The notes below the pieces were generated by a model that saw only the letters and a list, made by a program, of their open reading frames with translations, was not told the DNA's origin and ran no database searches. A stretch of 64,000 nt of DNA from Candidatus Fibrimonadaceae bacterium (lineage in GTDB: Bacteria; Fibrobacterota; Fibrobacteria; Fibrobacterales; Fibrobacteraceae), in the NCBI GenBank assembly GCA_031281275.1, contig JAITFP010000043.1, positions 1-64,000 on the forward strand. The letters are read 5' to 3'. Positions 9,730 through 18,436 of the stretch are shown here, one piece after another (the first letter of the stretch is position 1; each line of letters starts with the position of its first letter). A program made the position numbers and the translations under genes.

Positions 9730-10298
9730 TATTTATTCTCCGATTGTTTAATGCACATACTTAACAAGTAGTGCAACTTTTTATTTTCCAAAATCTTCAG
9801 TTGCTCTTGCAACTTAATCTTTTCCATTTCCAAAAACCAAAGTTCTCCTACAAGATTTTGTTTTTGCCTATCTGGTAATATAATTTCAAATTCCGCTAAA
9901 TCCTGCCGTGCAAGCGTGGGAAGCACTGTGCCTTTTGCTGCTTTTTTTATGATTTTAGTCAAGTTTTGTCCAAGATAATACGCTAAATATTTTGAATTAA
10001 CGAGTTCTGTTGCGCGGACTACTATTAAATTGTTTGCCACATAGCAATTCGGCACGGTTTCCTGTAGATAATTTACATAACCGGGGGCTATACGGCGTAT
10101 TAAAATGTCATTGCTTTTAACGGACAGCGATTCGCAGGGTTTAAAAGAAAGGTTTTGTTCATATTTTGCTATGTTATTGTTGGGCAAAAGATTAGCCGTG
10201 GTAATCCATTGGATTCCTTTATATTCTTTTTCTGATATTGGAGCGGATTCCAATATTCCGAAATTGATAGTTGCTATATCTTTTAAGCGATGTCTCAT
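9729..10298 (-). CDS. Half-size type I specificity subunit S (single TRD)
   Basis: 189 aa; MRHRLKDIATINFG..., LPTLARQDLAEFEIILPD, coiled C-term LEMEKIKLQEQLKILENKKLHYLL; overlaps hsdM start by 1 nt. Confidence 0.8.
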   Translation of the reverse strand: MRHRLKDIATINFGILESAPISEKEYKGIQWITTANLLPNNNIAKYEQNLSFKPCESLSVKSNDILIRRIAPGYVNYLQETVPNCYVANNLIVVRATELVNSKYLAYYLGQNLTKIIKKAAKGTVLPTLARQDLAEFEIILPDRQKQNLVGELWFLEMEKIKLQEQLKILENKKLHYLLSMCIKQSENK

Positions 10299-10386
10299 AA
10301 TTCAATATAAATATACATTATTTCACGACTGTAAAGCAAAAGCTGTTGAAATTTTGTTATTTTGTGTGGAAAAAATGTGATATTTG

Positions 10387-12609
10387 TCAAGTATTCACCA
10401 AATATCCTCCCCTAGCACCCCCCTCCGGTCCAAGTTCAATCTCATAATTCGCCAGCTTAATCATATCGGGGTGATGCTCCACAAAAACAACAGCGTGCCC
10501 TGCGCTCGAAAGTTTGCGCAAATGGTTCCACAGAGGCTGAATATCCTGCAAATGCAGTCCGGTGGTAGGTTCGTCTAAAAGAAAAATGGTGCTTTCGGAA
10601 TTTGATTTGCAAAGTTCGGCGGCTAGCTTTAAACGCTGAATTTCGCCGCCGCTCATAGTGGTGGTGGCTTGCCCAAGCCGCAAATATCCAAGACCAATAC
10701 TGTTTAGAATTTGCAGAGGCTTTTCTATTCTTTTAATGTTCTTAAAAAAATCACAAGCTACTTCTATCCGCAAAGCTAAAATGTCTGCTATGCTTTTTCC
10801 GTTCCACAAAACTTTCAAAGTTTCGTTATTGTACCTTTTGCCCTTGCAAGCCTCGCAAAGTTCCCAAACATCAGAAAGAAAGTGCATCTCTATCAACTGA
10901 TAGCCCCTGCCCTCGCACACTTCGCAACGCCCGCCTTCTTTGTTGTATGCAAAACGTCCAACATCGTAGCCGCGAATTTTGCTCTCCGGCAATTTTGCAA
11001 AAAGGTCTCGCAGTTTGTCTAAAATGCTCATATAGCTAACTGGCGTGGAGCGCGGGCTTGAGTTTATTGGTGTTTGGTCTATAAAGCAAACGGGCTTTCT
11101 CTTTTTTTCTGCCTCTGAAAATATGCACTCCATTAAAGTGCTTTTGCCCGAACCGCTAACGCCAGAAATTGCGGTTATTGCACCGAATGGAATTTTTACG
11201 GAAATGTTTTTGAGGTTGTTTTTGGTTAGGTTTTTGAGAGTGAAATCAGGGGCTAGGGGGGAGGGAGGAGGGGTTGTTGGTTTTATATCTTCCAGAGCTT
11301 TTTTTCCTGATAAATATTTCACTGTGGGGCTGTTTGGGAATTTCTTTATAGATTTTGTGTTTGAAAGTTCTTTTGGGCTTCCTGTTGCCACAACTTCGCC
11401 TCCGAATTCGCCGGCTTTTGGACCCAAGTCCACAATGTGGTCTATTGCTTTTATAAATTCCAAATCGTGTTCAACAACAACTATTGTGTTTCCTAAATCG
11501 CGAAGTTTGTAAAGCGAATCCAAAAGTTTTTTTGTATCGCTTTGGTGAAGTCCTATTGTGGGTTCGTCTAGCACATAAAGAACGCCCTCCAAGCCGCTGC
11601 CTATTTGGCTTGCAAGCCTTAGTCTTTGAGCTTCGCCGCCGCTCAGGGACTCGCCTTTGCGGTCTAATCCTAAATATGAAATTCCTACATTTATAATGAA
11701 TTCCATTCTTCCCAAAATTTCTTTTAACAGGGGTTTGGCTATAATTTTTTGAGTTCCGTTAAATGGTATGTTTTTTAGCCAGTTGTAAGCCTCGCTGATG
11801 GAGAGTTTGCAAGCATCGCTTATGGATTTTCCGTCTATTTTCACCGCTAAAAATTCCGGCTTCAATCGTTCGCCTTTGCATTCTGGGCAAATACTTCCAA
11901 AAATATCCCCAATGCCCTGGCAACGCTCGCAAGCCCCGAAATGGCTGTTGAAGCTGAAATTTTTTGGGTCTAATTCTTCGGCAAAGCTAAAGTCGCAATC
12001 CGGGCAGCATAAAAAATTTGAATAGTGCTGATTTCCAATTTTTATTTTGCCCTCATTTTCTGAGTATGCTTTTTCTATGGAATCTAATAGCCTTGTTTTA
12101 TTTTTTTCTGTTAAGGGAACTCTGTCTAAAATTTCGTTTTTTGAATAGATCACCACTAAATCTTCGCTGCCTTTTTCGTATAGGTGCCGAGTTAGTTCTG
12201 CTGCATTGTATTTTTGTAGGGCTTTGTTGTGAGTGGAGCAGTGCATAGTTCCAAGCCTTGCCCACATTATGCGAAAGAAGTCGTAAATTTCCGTTAGGGT
12301 TGCGACGGTGCTTCTTGGGCTTTTGGAGGCGCTTTGCTGGTCTATGGCTATGGCGGGTGCAAGTCCTTGTATGGAATCCACGCTGCCTCGGTCTATTTTT
12401 CCCAAAAACCTGCGAGCATAAGTTGAGAGGCTCTCCAAAAATCTGCGTTGCCCCTCTGCAAAGAGCGTATCAAATGCCAAACTGCTTTTGCCCGCTCCGC
12501 TAACACCCGTAATTGCCGTTATTTTATGCCGAGGAATGCGAACGGTTATGTTCTTTAGGTTGTGTTTGCGCGCACCGGTTATGATGATGTCTAGGGATTT
12601 AGCTGGCAT
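10387..12609 (-). CDS. UvrA-like excinuclease ATPase, short (UvrA2/class II-like)
   Basis: GVSGAGKSSLAFDTLFAEGQRRFLESLS, LSGGEAQRLRLASQIGSGLEGVLYVLDEPTIGLH, GVSGSGKSTLM, CEVCEGRG zinc motif; 740 aa versus ~940 for canonical UvrA. Confidence 0.88.
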   Translation of the reverse strand: MPAKSLDIIITGARKHNLKNITVRIPRHKITAITGVSGAGKSSLAFDTLFAEGQRRFLESLSTYARRFLGKIDRGSVDSIQGLAPAIAIDQQSASKSPRSTVATLTEIYDFFRIMWARLGTMHCSTHNKALQKYNAAELTRHLYEKGSEDLVVIYSKNEILDRVPLTEKNKTRLLDSIEKAYSENEGKIKIGNQHYSNFLCCPDCDFSFAEELDPKNFSFNSHFGACERCQGIGDIFGSICPECKGERLKPEFLAVKIDGKSISDACKLSISEAYNWLKNIPFNGTQKIIAKPLLKEILGRMEFIINVGISYLGLDRKGESLSGGEAQRLRLASQIGSGLEGVLYVLDEPTIGLHQSDTKKLLDSLYKLRDLGNTIVVVEHDLEFIKAIDHIVDLGPKAGEFGGEVVATGSPKELSNTKSIKKFPNSPTVKYLSGKKALEDIKPTTPPPSPLAPDFTLKNLTKNNLKNISVKIPFGAITAISGVSGSGKSTLMECIFSEAEKKRKPVCFIDQTPINSSPRSTPVSYMSILDKLRDLFAKLPESKIRGYDVGRFAYNKEGGRCEVCEGRGYQLIEMHFLSDVWELCEACKGKRYNNETLKVLWNGKSIADILALRIEVACDFFKNIKRIEKPLQILNSIGLGYLRLGQATTTMSGGEIQRLKLAAELCKSNSESTIFLLDEPTTGLHLQDIQPLWNHLRKLSSAGHAVVFVEHHPDMIKLANYEIELGPEGGARGGYLVNT

Positions 12610-12612
12610 TAT

Positions 12613-12816
12613 TTAACTAGCTGGTTTCAAAATAAATTCGTCTATGTTATCCACAATATATTGAGAACTTGTGGTGTGCAATGCACCGTAGCATTTCTTG
12701 ATGTAATTCAATACATTGTATTTCTCAAAAATAGCAAAAGCTTCTTTTCCGCTGATTTTCTTTGCGTTCTTGTAAATTTCAACGCAGAATGCCAAAAATT
12801 TTAATTCGCTGCTCAT
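12613..12816 (-). CDS. DUF3791-like small protein
   Basis: SSELKFLAFCVEIYKNAKKISGKEAFAIFEKYNVLNYIKKCYGALHTTSSQYIVDNIDEFI resembles DUF3791 proteins. Confidence 0.6.
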   Translation of the reverse strand: MSSELKFLAFCVEIYKNAKKISGKEAFAIFEKYNVLNYIKKCYGALHTTSSQYIVDNIDEFILKPAS

Positions 12817-12894
12817 TTATTGCTCCTCGGGCCAAGTAATTTTTCCTGTTTCTAGTTCTTCTTCAGATTCATTTTCTGGCGAGACTAGGTGCAT

Positions 12895-13578
12895 TTATGG
12901 ATTCCTTGATTTTTTCTTAATAATATCATCAAGTATGTGTTTTACTTTTTTCACAAGTTGTTCCCTTTGTTCTTTATCATAAACATCAAAAGAATGTTTT
13001 TGTAACCATTCTTTATGTTTTCCATTTCTATACATATTTATACCTAAATCCTTTGAAGATAGTAACCTTGTCCTTAATTCGTCTTCTATTTCTTGTAAAT
13101 CAATTTCAATTGGTATTTGAAAAATATCTATTTGCTGAATTGGCTCAAATGGAAGGCTACTATTATAGGCATTCATACGAGTCCCTATATTTCCCGTTTG
13201 ACCAATTTTGAATAAACTTTCAGCAGCTGGAATTTTCACAACGGGATTTAAACAAATAAAATAAAGAATATTTTCTTTTGGCGATGGTTTATTATCATTG
13301 GTATTTTTTATCTTGCCGCCAATTTTACGAGAATTTGAATATGGTATTGATTTATCAAGCATATAAGAAGTATTATTATTTTTATCTTTTTTAACTTTGA
13401 TAGGATTTTTTTTTAAGTTTCTTGTTTGCCAATAGGAAGAAATATACATACGAACGGACGCTTCGGGAATTTTAGCTTCCATTTGCTTCAGTTTTTTACA
13501 AATGTCTTTGAAATTTGCCCATCGCCCTATTTTTTTTAAGGCATCAATTACTTGGTCATAGTGAGTAATTCTATTCAT
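12895..13578 (-). CDS. T5orf172/MUG113-type (GIY-YIG superfamily) domain protein
   Basis: SLFKIGQTGNIGTRMNAYNSSLPFEPIQQIDIFQIP...EIEDELRTRL typical of the T5orf172 domain; N-terminal HTH-like region. Confidence 0.65.
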   Translation of the reverse strand: MNRITHYDQVIDALKKIGRWANFKDICKKLKQMEAKIPEASVRMYISSYWQTRNLKKNPIKVKKDKNNNTSYMLDKSIPYSNSRKIGGKIKNTNDNKPSPKENILYFICLNPVVKIPAAESLFKIGQTGNIGTRMNAYNSSLPFEPIQQIDIFQIPIEIDLQEIEDELRTRLLSSKDLGINMYRNGKHKEWLQKHSFDVYDKEQREQLVKKVKHILDDIIKKKSRNP

Positions 13579-13715
13579 TATATTTTATTCTCCAAAATAT
13601 GTGTTCCTATGTAAGAATGTAGAAAATTATACGATTAAACCATAAGCCGCTATAGGCAGCGGAGTATTTACAGACTTATTTTAGCCAATAAATGAGTTTC
13701 AGTATAAATTTTTAC

Positions 13716-13744
13716 TTGACAATTTTGTATTTTGTATGTATATT
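13716..13744 (+). promoter_or_regulatory. Sigma70-like promoter of brnT: TTGACA-17nt-TATATT
   Basis: TTGACA 13716-13721, TATATT 13739-13744, 17-nt spacer, 17 nt before the brnT ATG; overlaps AT-rich dyad GTATATTTATGTATATAC. Confidence 0.65.
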
Positions 13745-13761
13745 TATGTATATACGGTTTT

Positions 13762-14085
13762 ATGGATACAACGGCAAAAGATAATGAACTCGTATTTGAG
13801 TGGGACGATTCTAAAGATGATTTAAATCGCCAAAAGCATGGTTTTTCCTTTGACGAAGCTATTGCTGTGTTTTTAGATTTGTTTCGCATAGAATATTACG
13901 ATAAGAAACATTCAACGCAAGTAGAAGACCGCTACATAACACTGGGTACTATCCGTAACGTTGTTGTGTTATGCGTATCATATACGGATAGAAATGGACA
14001 TATTCGTTTAATTTCCGCAAGGAAAGCCACACCAAAAGAGGAGAAAATGTATTATGCGTGTTACAAAAACGCTTTCAAAAGCTAA
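13762..14085 (+). CDS. brnT: BrnT family toxin
   Basis: FEWDDSKDDLNRQKHGFSFDEAIAVFLD...RYITLG...LVSARKATPKEE-type BrnT pattern. Confidence 0.92.
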   Translation: MDTTAKDNELVFEWDDSKDDLNRQKHGFSFDEAIAVFLDLFRIEYYDKKHSTQVEDRYITLGTIRNVVVLCVSYTDRNGHIRLISARKATPKEEKMYYACYKNAFKS

Positions 14086-14350
14086 AAAGCAACCTTTGTC
14101 TAATAAGCGATTAGCCGAGATTTTGGCGTTTCAGGACAAGGATTTGGAAGATATTCCTGAACTGACCGATGAACAACTAGCTCAAATGAAATCAGTTCAT
14201 CCTGAACATTTTAAACCTGTGAAAAAAACATTGCAAATCCGTTTGGATTCAGATGTTATTGCTTGGTTTAAGAAAAGTGGCAAAGGTTATCAAACTCGCA
14301 TAAATACAGCATTGAGACATTTAATGCTGAAAAATGCGAGGCAATTCTGA
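14054..14350 (+). CDS. brnA: BrnA family antitoxin
   Basis: Downstream and overlapping brnT; RLDSDVIAWFKKSGKGYQTRINTALRHLM. Confidence 0.92.
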   Translation: MRVTKTLSKAKKQPLSNKRLAEILAFQDKDLEDIPELTDEQLAQMKSVHPEHFKPVKKTLQIRLDSDVIAWFKKSGKGYQTRINTALRHLMLKNARQF

Positions 14351-14403
14351 TTTACAAACCCAAGCTTGCATTGTGAGCTTCCATTGCAATTATTTGCGTA
14401 TCA

Positions 14404-15540
14404 CTACACAAATTTCAAATAATTTTCTCCGTTAATTTCGTTAAACTTGCTGGGCTTGTAAGCATTTGCGAAAGCTACGGGAAGTTTTGATTTTTGAGGT
14501 TTCCATTTTATCTCATAAGCGTGAAGTTCGGAAGATTCTTCTGATTCTTCAATAAAATCTATTTCCTGTTTGTCATAAGTGCGCCAAAAATAAAAATTCT
14601 TTGATAAGCACGAATTCCAGCAATCTTTAAGTTTTTCGCCAATTATATAATTTTCCCATAGTGCCCCAATATCATTTCTCAACGCAATTTGCTTAAAATT
14701 ACCTATAAGTGAATTTCTAACGCCAACATCATAAAAATACCACTTACCAGCTTTTGCAATCTCTTTTCTCAAATTCTTTGAATATGCACCTAGACGAAAT
14801 AAAACGAAAGATTTTGAAAGCAAATCTAAATATTTCTCAACAGTATTTTTGCTCATTCCAAGCTGCCTGCCAAGCTCATCCAATGAAACTTCTTGCCCTA
14901 ATTGAAATGCTATTAAACGAAGCAAATCGCGCATTTTTGAGGCATTTTTTAGACCATCAATAGCCAAAATATCTTTTAATAAATACGAACTTGCCATTTC
15001 TCTCAAATAATTCGATTTGTCATTTGCATTTTTCATCATCACAACTTCGGGATAAGAACCATATATAAGTCTTTCTTCCAAATTTTGCCGAGTTTCTAGA
15101 GATGTTTCCATTATGGAAATTTCTTTTTGCGAAAATGGAGCAAGTCTAAATGTTTTGCTTCTGCCAACTAATGGTTCGCCAGTTTTATTTTGCAAATCAA
15201 AAGATGAAGAACCTGAAGCAAGAACGCAAACAGAGTGAATTTCGTCTAAAATTAACTTTATTTTTGAGCCTATGTCTGGAATATTTTGTGCTTCGTCTAT
15301 TGCTAAAAGGTTAATGCCATTCAACAGACGGCGATAATTTACGATGGAGCGATTTTCCAATAAATTTTGCGCATCGTAGTCTTCGCCGTTCAAGGAAAGC
15401 ACCTTACCTCTCCAGCGTTCTATTATGCGTTTCATAATCACAGTTTTCCCTGTTCGCCTTGCGCCAAAAATCAAAGCGGCTTTTTGAGGTTTTAAACCCT
15501 TTATTATTTCGCGTTCCAATATACGAGGAATATTCTTCAT
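14404..15540 (-). CDS. AAA_14/DUF4143 ATPase
   Basis: ALIFGARRTGKTVIMKR, LLAIDEAQNIPD, DUF4143-type C-term with EIDFIEE; start likely internal M at 15540 (MKNIPRIL). Confidence 0.88.
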   Translation of the reverse strand: MKNIPRILEREIIKGLKPQKAALIFGARRTGKTVIMKRIIERWRGKVLSLNGEDYDAQNLLENRSIVNYRRLLNGINLLAIDEAQNIPDIGSKIKLILDEIHSVCVLASGSSSFDLQNKTGEPLVGRSKTFRLAPFSQKEISIMETSLETRQNLEERLIYGSYPEVVMMKNANDKSNYLREMASSYLLKDILAIDGLKNASKMRDLLRLIAFQLGQEVSLDELGRQLGMSKNTVEKYLDLLSKSFVLFRLGAYSKNLRKEIAKAGKWYFYDVGVRNSLIGNFKQIALRNDIGALWENYIIGEKLKDCWNSCLSKNFYFWRTYDKQEIDFIEESEESSELHAYEIKWKPQKSKLPVAFANAYKPSKFNEINGENYLKFV

Positions 15541-15660
15541 AATTGTAAATATAGAAAAATTGTCACTCAATTGACGAAATTTATGTAAAAATCGTCAATG
15601 AATTGACTGAATTTGAGTTTTTTACCCTGACACTTACCCTGACATTTTACACATTTTTTC

Positions 15661-15666
15661 TATATT
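15661..15666 (+). promoter_or_regulatory. -10-like TATATT 11 nt upstream of bioF ATG (CTGACA 16 nt upstream as possible -35)
   Basis: ttttttcTATATTccttaaccgttATG. Confidence 0.5.
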
Positions 15667-15677
15667 CCTTAACCGTT

Positions 15678-16811
15678 ATGCCATATAGTTTTGAAAATGC
15701 CATTGCAGACAAACTTGCAGACAAACACAAGCAGGGTCTTTTGCGTTCATTATGCCAGCCTTCTGGCGCAGATTTTTCCAGCAACGATTATTTGGGTTTG
15801 GCAAATCATTTTGAAATAGCAAAAGCTGCGGCAGATGCTTATATTAAATACGGAGCTGGCAGCAAAGGGTCTAGGCTTTTGGGGGGCAATCATAAAATTT
15901 TTGAAGAGACAGAAAAGTGGCTGGCAAATTGGAAAGGCACGGAAGCGGCTTTGATTTTCAACAATGGATATAGCGCAAATGTAGGTGTTATATCTTCTCT
16001 TTGCGATTCAAAAACACATCTATTCTGCGATAGGTTAGACCATGCTAGTATGTTGGATGGTTATGCAATAGGCGGTGGAAAATTGCACCGCTTTAAGCAC
16101 AATAATCCGGCAGATTTGGAAAAGGCTCTGAAAGAGGTTGAGCCGGAGAGTTTTAAACTGATAGCGGTTGAAGCTGTTTATAGCATGGAAGGAGATATTG
16201 CTCCTTTAAAAGACTATGCGGATCTAGCAGAAAAATACGGTGCTCTGCTTTATGTTGACGAGGCTCACAGCGATGGAGTTTTGGGACCCGAAGGCAAAGG
16301 CTTGGTTTCGCAGCTCGGATTGGAAAGCAAGGTTCATTTGTCGCTTACAACATTTGGCAAAGCCTATGGAACAATGGGTGCTTGCGTTTTTGGTTCAAAG
16401 TTGCTCATAGATTACTTCATCTGCAATGCTCGCAGTTTTATTTATTCCACGGCAATTTCACCGGGCATGGTTGTGGCAATGCAAAAAGCGGTTGAAGTTT
16501 CAACAAGGGAAGGCTTTCGCAGAGACAGTGTGCTGAAAATGTCTGTTGATTTTAGGCAAAAAATAAGGGAAGCAGGGATGAATTGCCTGCAAAGCGAAAC
16601 GCAAATTGTGCCCATAGTGCTTGGGACAGTGGAAAAAGCCCAAAAATGCAAGGATTTTTTGCTTGAAAAAGGTTTTTACGTACCTTGCATTCGTCCTCCA
16701 ACTGTGCCTAATGGCACGGCACGGCTGAGGATAAATATAAGTGCCTCTCACAAAACAAGCGAAATTGAGGCTTTGGCAGAGGCATTAATTTTCTATATTC
16801 AGTCTTTATGA
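15678..16811 (+). CDS. bioF: 8-amino-7-oxononanoate synthase / alpha-oxoamine synthase
   Basis: DFSSNDYLGLANH, GAGSKGSRLLGGNHKIFEETE, YVDEAHSDGVLGPEGKG, TTFGKAYGTMGACVFG. Confidence 0.9.
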   Translation: MPYSFENAIADKLADKHKQGLLRSLCQPSGADFSSNDYLGLANHFEIAKAAADAYIKYGAGSKGSRLLGGNHKIFEETEKWLANWKGTEAALIFNNGYSANVGVISSLCDSKTHLFCDRLDHASMLDGYAIGGGKLHRFKHNNPADLEKALKEVEPESFKLIAVEAVYSMEGDIAPLKDYADLAEKYGALLYVDEAHSDGVLGPEGKGLVSQLGLESKVHLSLTTFGKAYGTMGACVFGSKLLIDYFICNARSFIYSTAISPGMVVAMQKAVEVSTREGFRRDSVLKMSVDFRQKIREAGMNCLQSETQIVPIVLGTVEKAQKCKDFLLEKGFYVPCIRPPTVPNGTARLRINISASHKTSEIEALAEALIFYIQSL

Positions 16812-18436
16812 AAAAAATGTGCATCCTCTCCTTGTGCCTTGCCTTGCTTATGCTGGCAGCTTGTGGAGATAATTTATTCGGAAGCAGTTCCTCAGATAAT
16901 GGCGATGATGTTAAATCCCTGCGCATAGATGCAGAAAACGCTTTTAGAAAAGGCAATTATAAAAAATCTTATGAAATTTGCGAAAAGATAGTTAAAAAAG
17001 ACCCTACATCATCCTTTGGCTACTATGGAATGGCAAAAGCGAGCTTGTGGTGGAATGGAGTTAATCCATTCAGCGTATTTAGCCTTGTTAAACCGAAAGA
17101 GGGAGAATGTCCCTTTATGGGAGAAGATGTAAAGGTTAGGAACAATTTTCTTCAAGCGATGAAAAAAATTGTGCCTGCGTTATCTGAATTGGATAGGCGA
17201 GATTCTTTAACTGCTCTTTACGAATTTCATATGCGAGCCAAAGAAAACAAAAGCTGGGATACTACTTTTATTATAACAAATATTATAGACGGAACTACGT
17301 TAAATTTAAGTTTAAATGAAAGACTCTTAGATTTTAGAAAAACATTCTGCAATAACTCTTCTAGCAGTGATTGCAGCGATACAACTTCCGGTGGCAAAAA
17401 GAAACCCTTTCCTTTAAGCGACAGGGAATACAAAAGCGGTTATTTTGGCGGGATTTTGCTTTTATCTTCCTTTTCAAGATGGTTTTTAAACTTTTTTGAC
17501 TTCAATAATGATGGCTGCATAACAAAGAATGGGGAAAAACCAGGCATAGATTTCCCCAGCTCAGCTTCTGAATGGGAAAAATGGGGTTGCGAAGGTAAAG
17601 ACAATTACGATATGTCTGTATCGGTAAAATGCCCAAGAGATCCTATAACTGGCGAGATGAGTGTTGTTATTGATTCCAAGCAAATATTGGAAGATTTGGA
17701 AAAAGAATTGCAAGATTATTATAAAAAAATTGACTCTTGCACAGAAGCCTGCGAAACTAAAGGCATACCAAATGAGGTAGGGAGCATCAACGATAAAATA
17801 GATGATTTGAGCGATGCTTTTGGAGATATAGCAGATCTATTAGACGGCCTTGGGATTGGAGGAGGCGACCCAGATATTGACCAGGGGAGCATAAGAGAAG
17901 AAATTGACAAGTACAAAGCTTATGCCTCTTTCTACAAAATGGGAACCCATTATGACGAAGATGGAGACGGTTGCGTGGACGAAGAACTCATAGACGGGCA
18001 AGACAACGATGGAGACGGATTTGTAAATGAAAACTCAAGGCTGGCTCCCATAGACCCAGACGATAAGTATTACGGTCTTAGCCCAATGAACAATTCTATG
18101 TGGGGAAGTAACCGTTATAAAGATAATTCAAATTGGGAATATAACAAGCCTGTGCAATTGACGCCTCCGGTGAGAATATGCAATGCCCCGGATTGCTCAA
18201 TTTTTACAGAACTTCCCGCAGGTGAAAACGGATTAGTGACCGTAATAAATTTCACTCAAAAATTATACCCAGACGGCAAAAAATACTGGACAACAAGAGA
18301 TGCAAACCTTAAACTTGAAGTTGCCCAAGACAAAAGTTGCTCTAAATATGGTCTTGAATACCGAAAGCAAAAAATAGGTGGTTGCTGGCCCTATTACGAC
18401 CAAAATAAATTTAAAGAATATTGCAAGGAGTCATAA
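16808..18436 (+). CDS. TPR-containing lipoprotein with DxDxDG calcium-binding-like repeats
   Basis: Lipobox LLMLAACG; YDEDGDGCVDEELIDGQDNDGDGFVNEN. Confidence 0.75.
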   Translation: MKKMCILSLCLALLMLAACGDNLFGSSSSDNGDDVKSLRIDAENAFRKGNYKKSYEICEKIVKKDPTSSFGYYGMAKASLWWNGVNPFSVFSLVKPKEGECPFMGEDVKVRNNFLQAMKKIVPALSELDRRDSLTALYEFHMRAKENKSWDTTFIITNIIDGTTLNLSLNERLLDFRKTFCNNSSSSDCSDTTSGGKKKPFPLSDREYKSGYFGGILLLSSFSRWFLNFFDFNNDGCITKNGEKPGIDFPSSASEWEKWGCEGKDNYDMSVSVKCPRDPITGEMSVVIDSKQILEDLEKELQDYYKKIDSCTEACETKGIPNEVGSINDKIDDLSDAFGDIADLLDGLGIGGGDPDIDQGSIREEIDKYKAYASFYKMGTHYDEDGDGCVDEELIDGQDNDGDGFVNENSRLAPIDPDDKYYGLSPMNNSMWGSNRYKDNSNWEYNKPVQLTPPVRICNAPDCSIFTELPAGENGLVTVINFTQKLYPDGKKYWTTRDANLKLEVAQDKSCSKYGLEYRKQKIGGCWPYYDQNKFKEYCKES

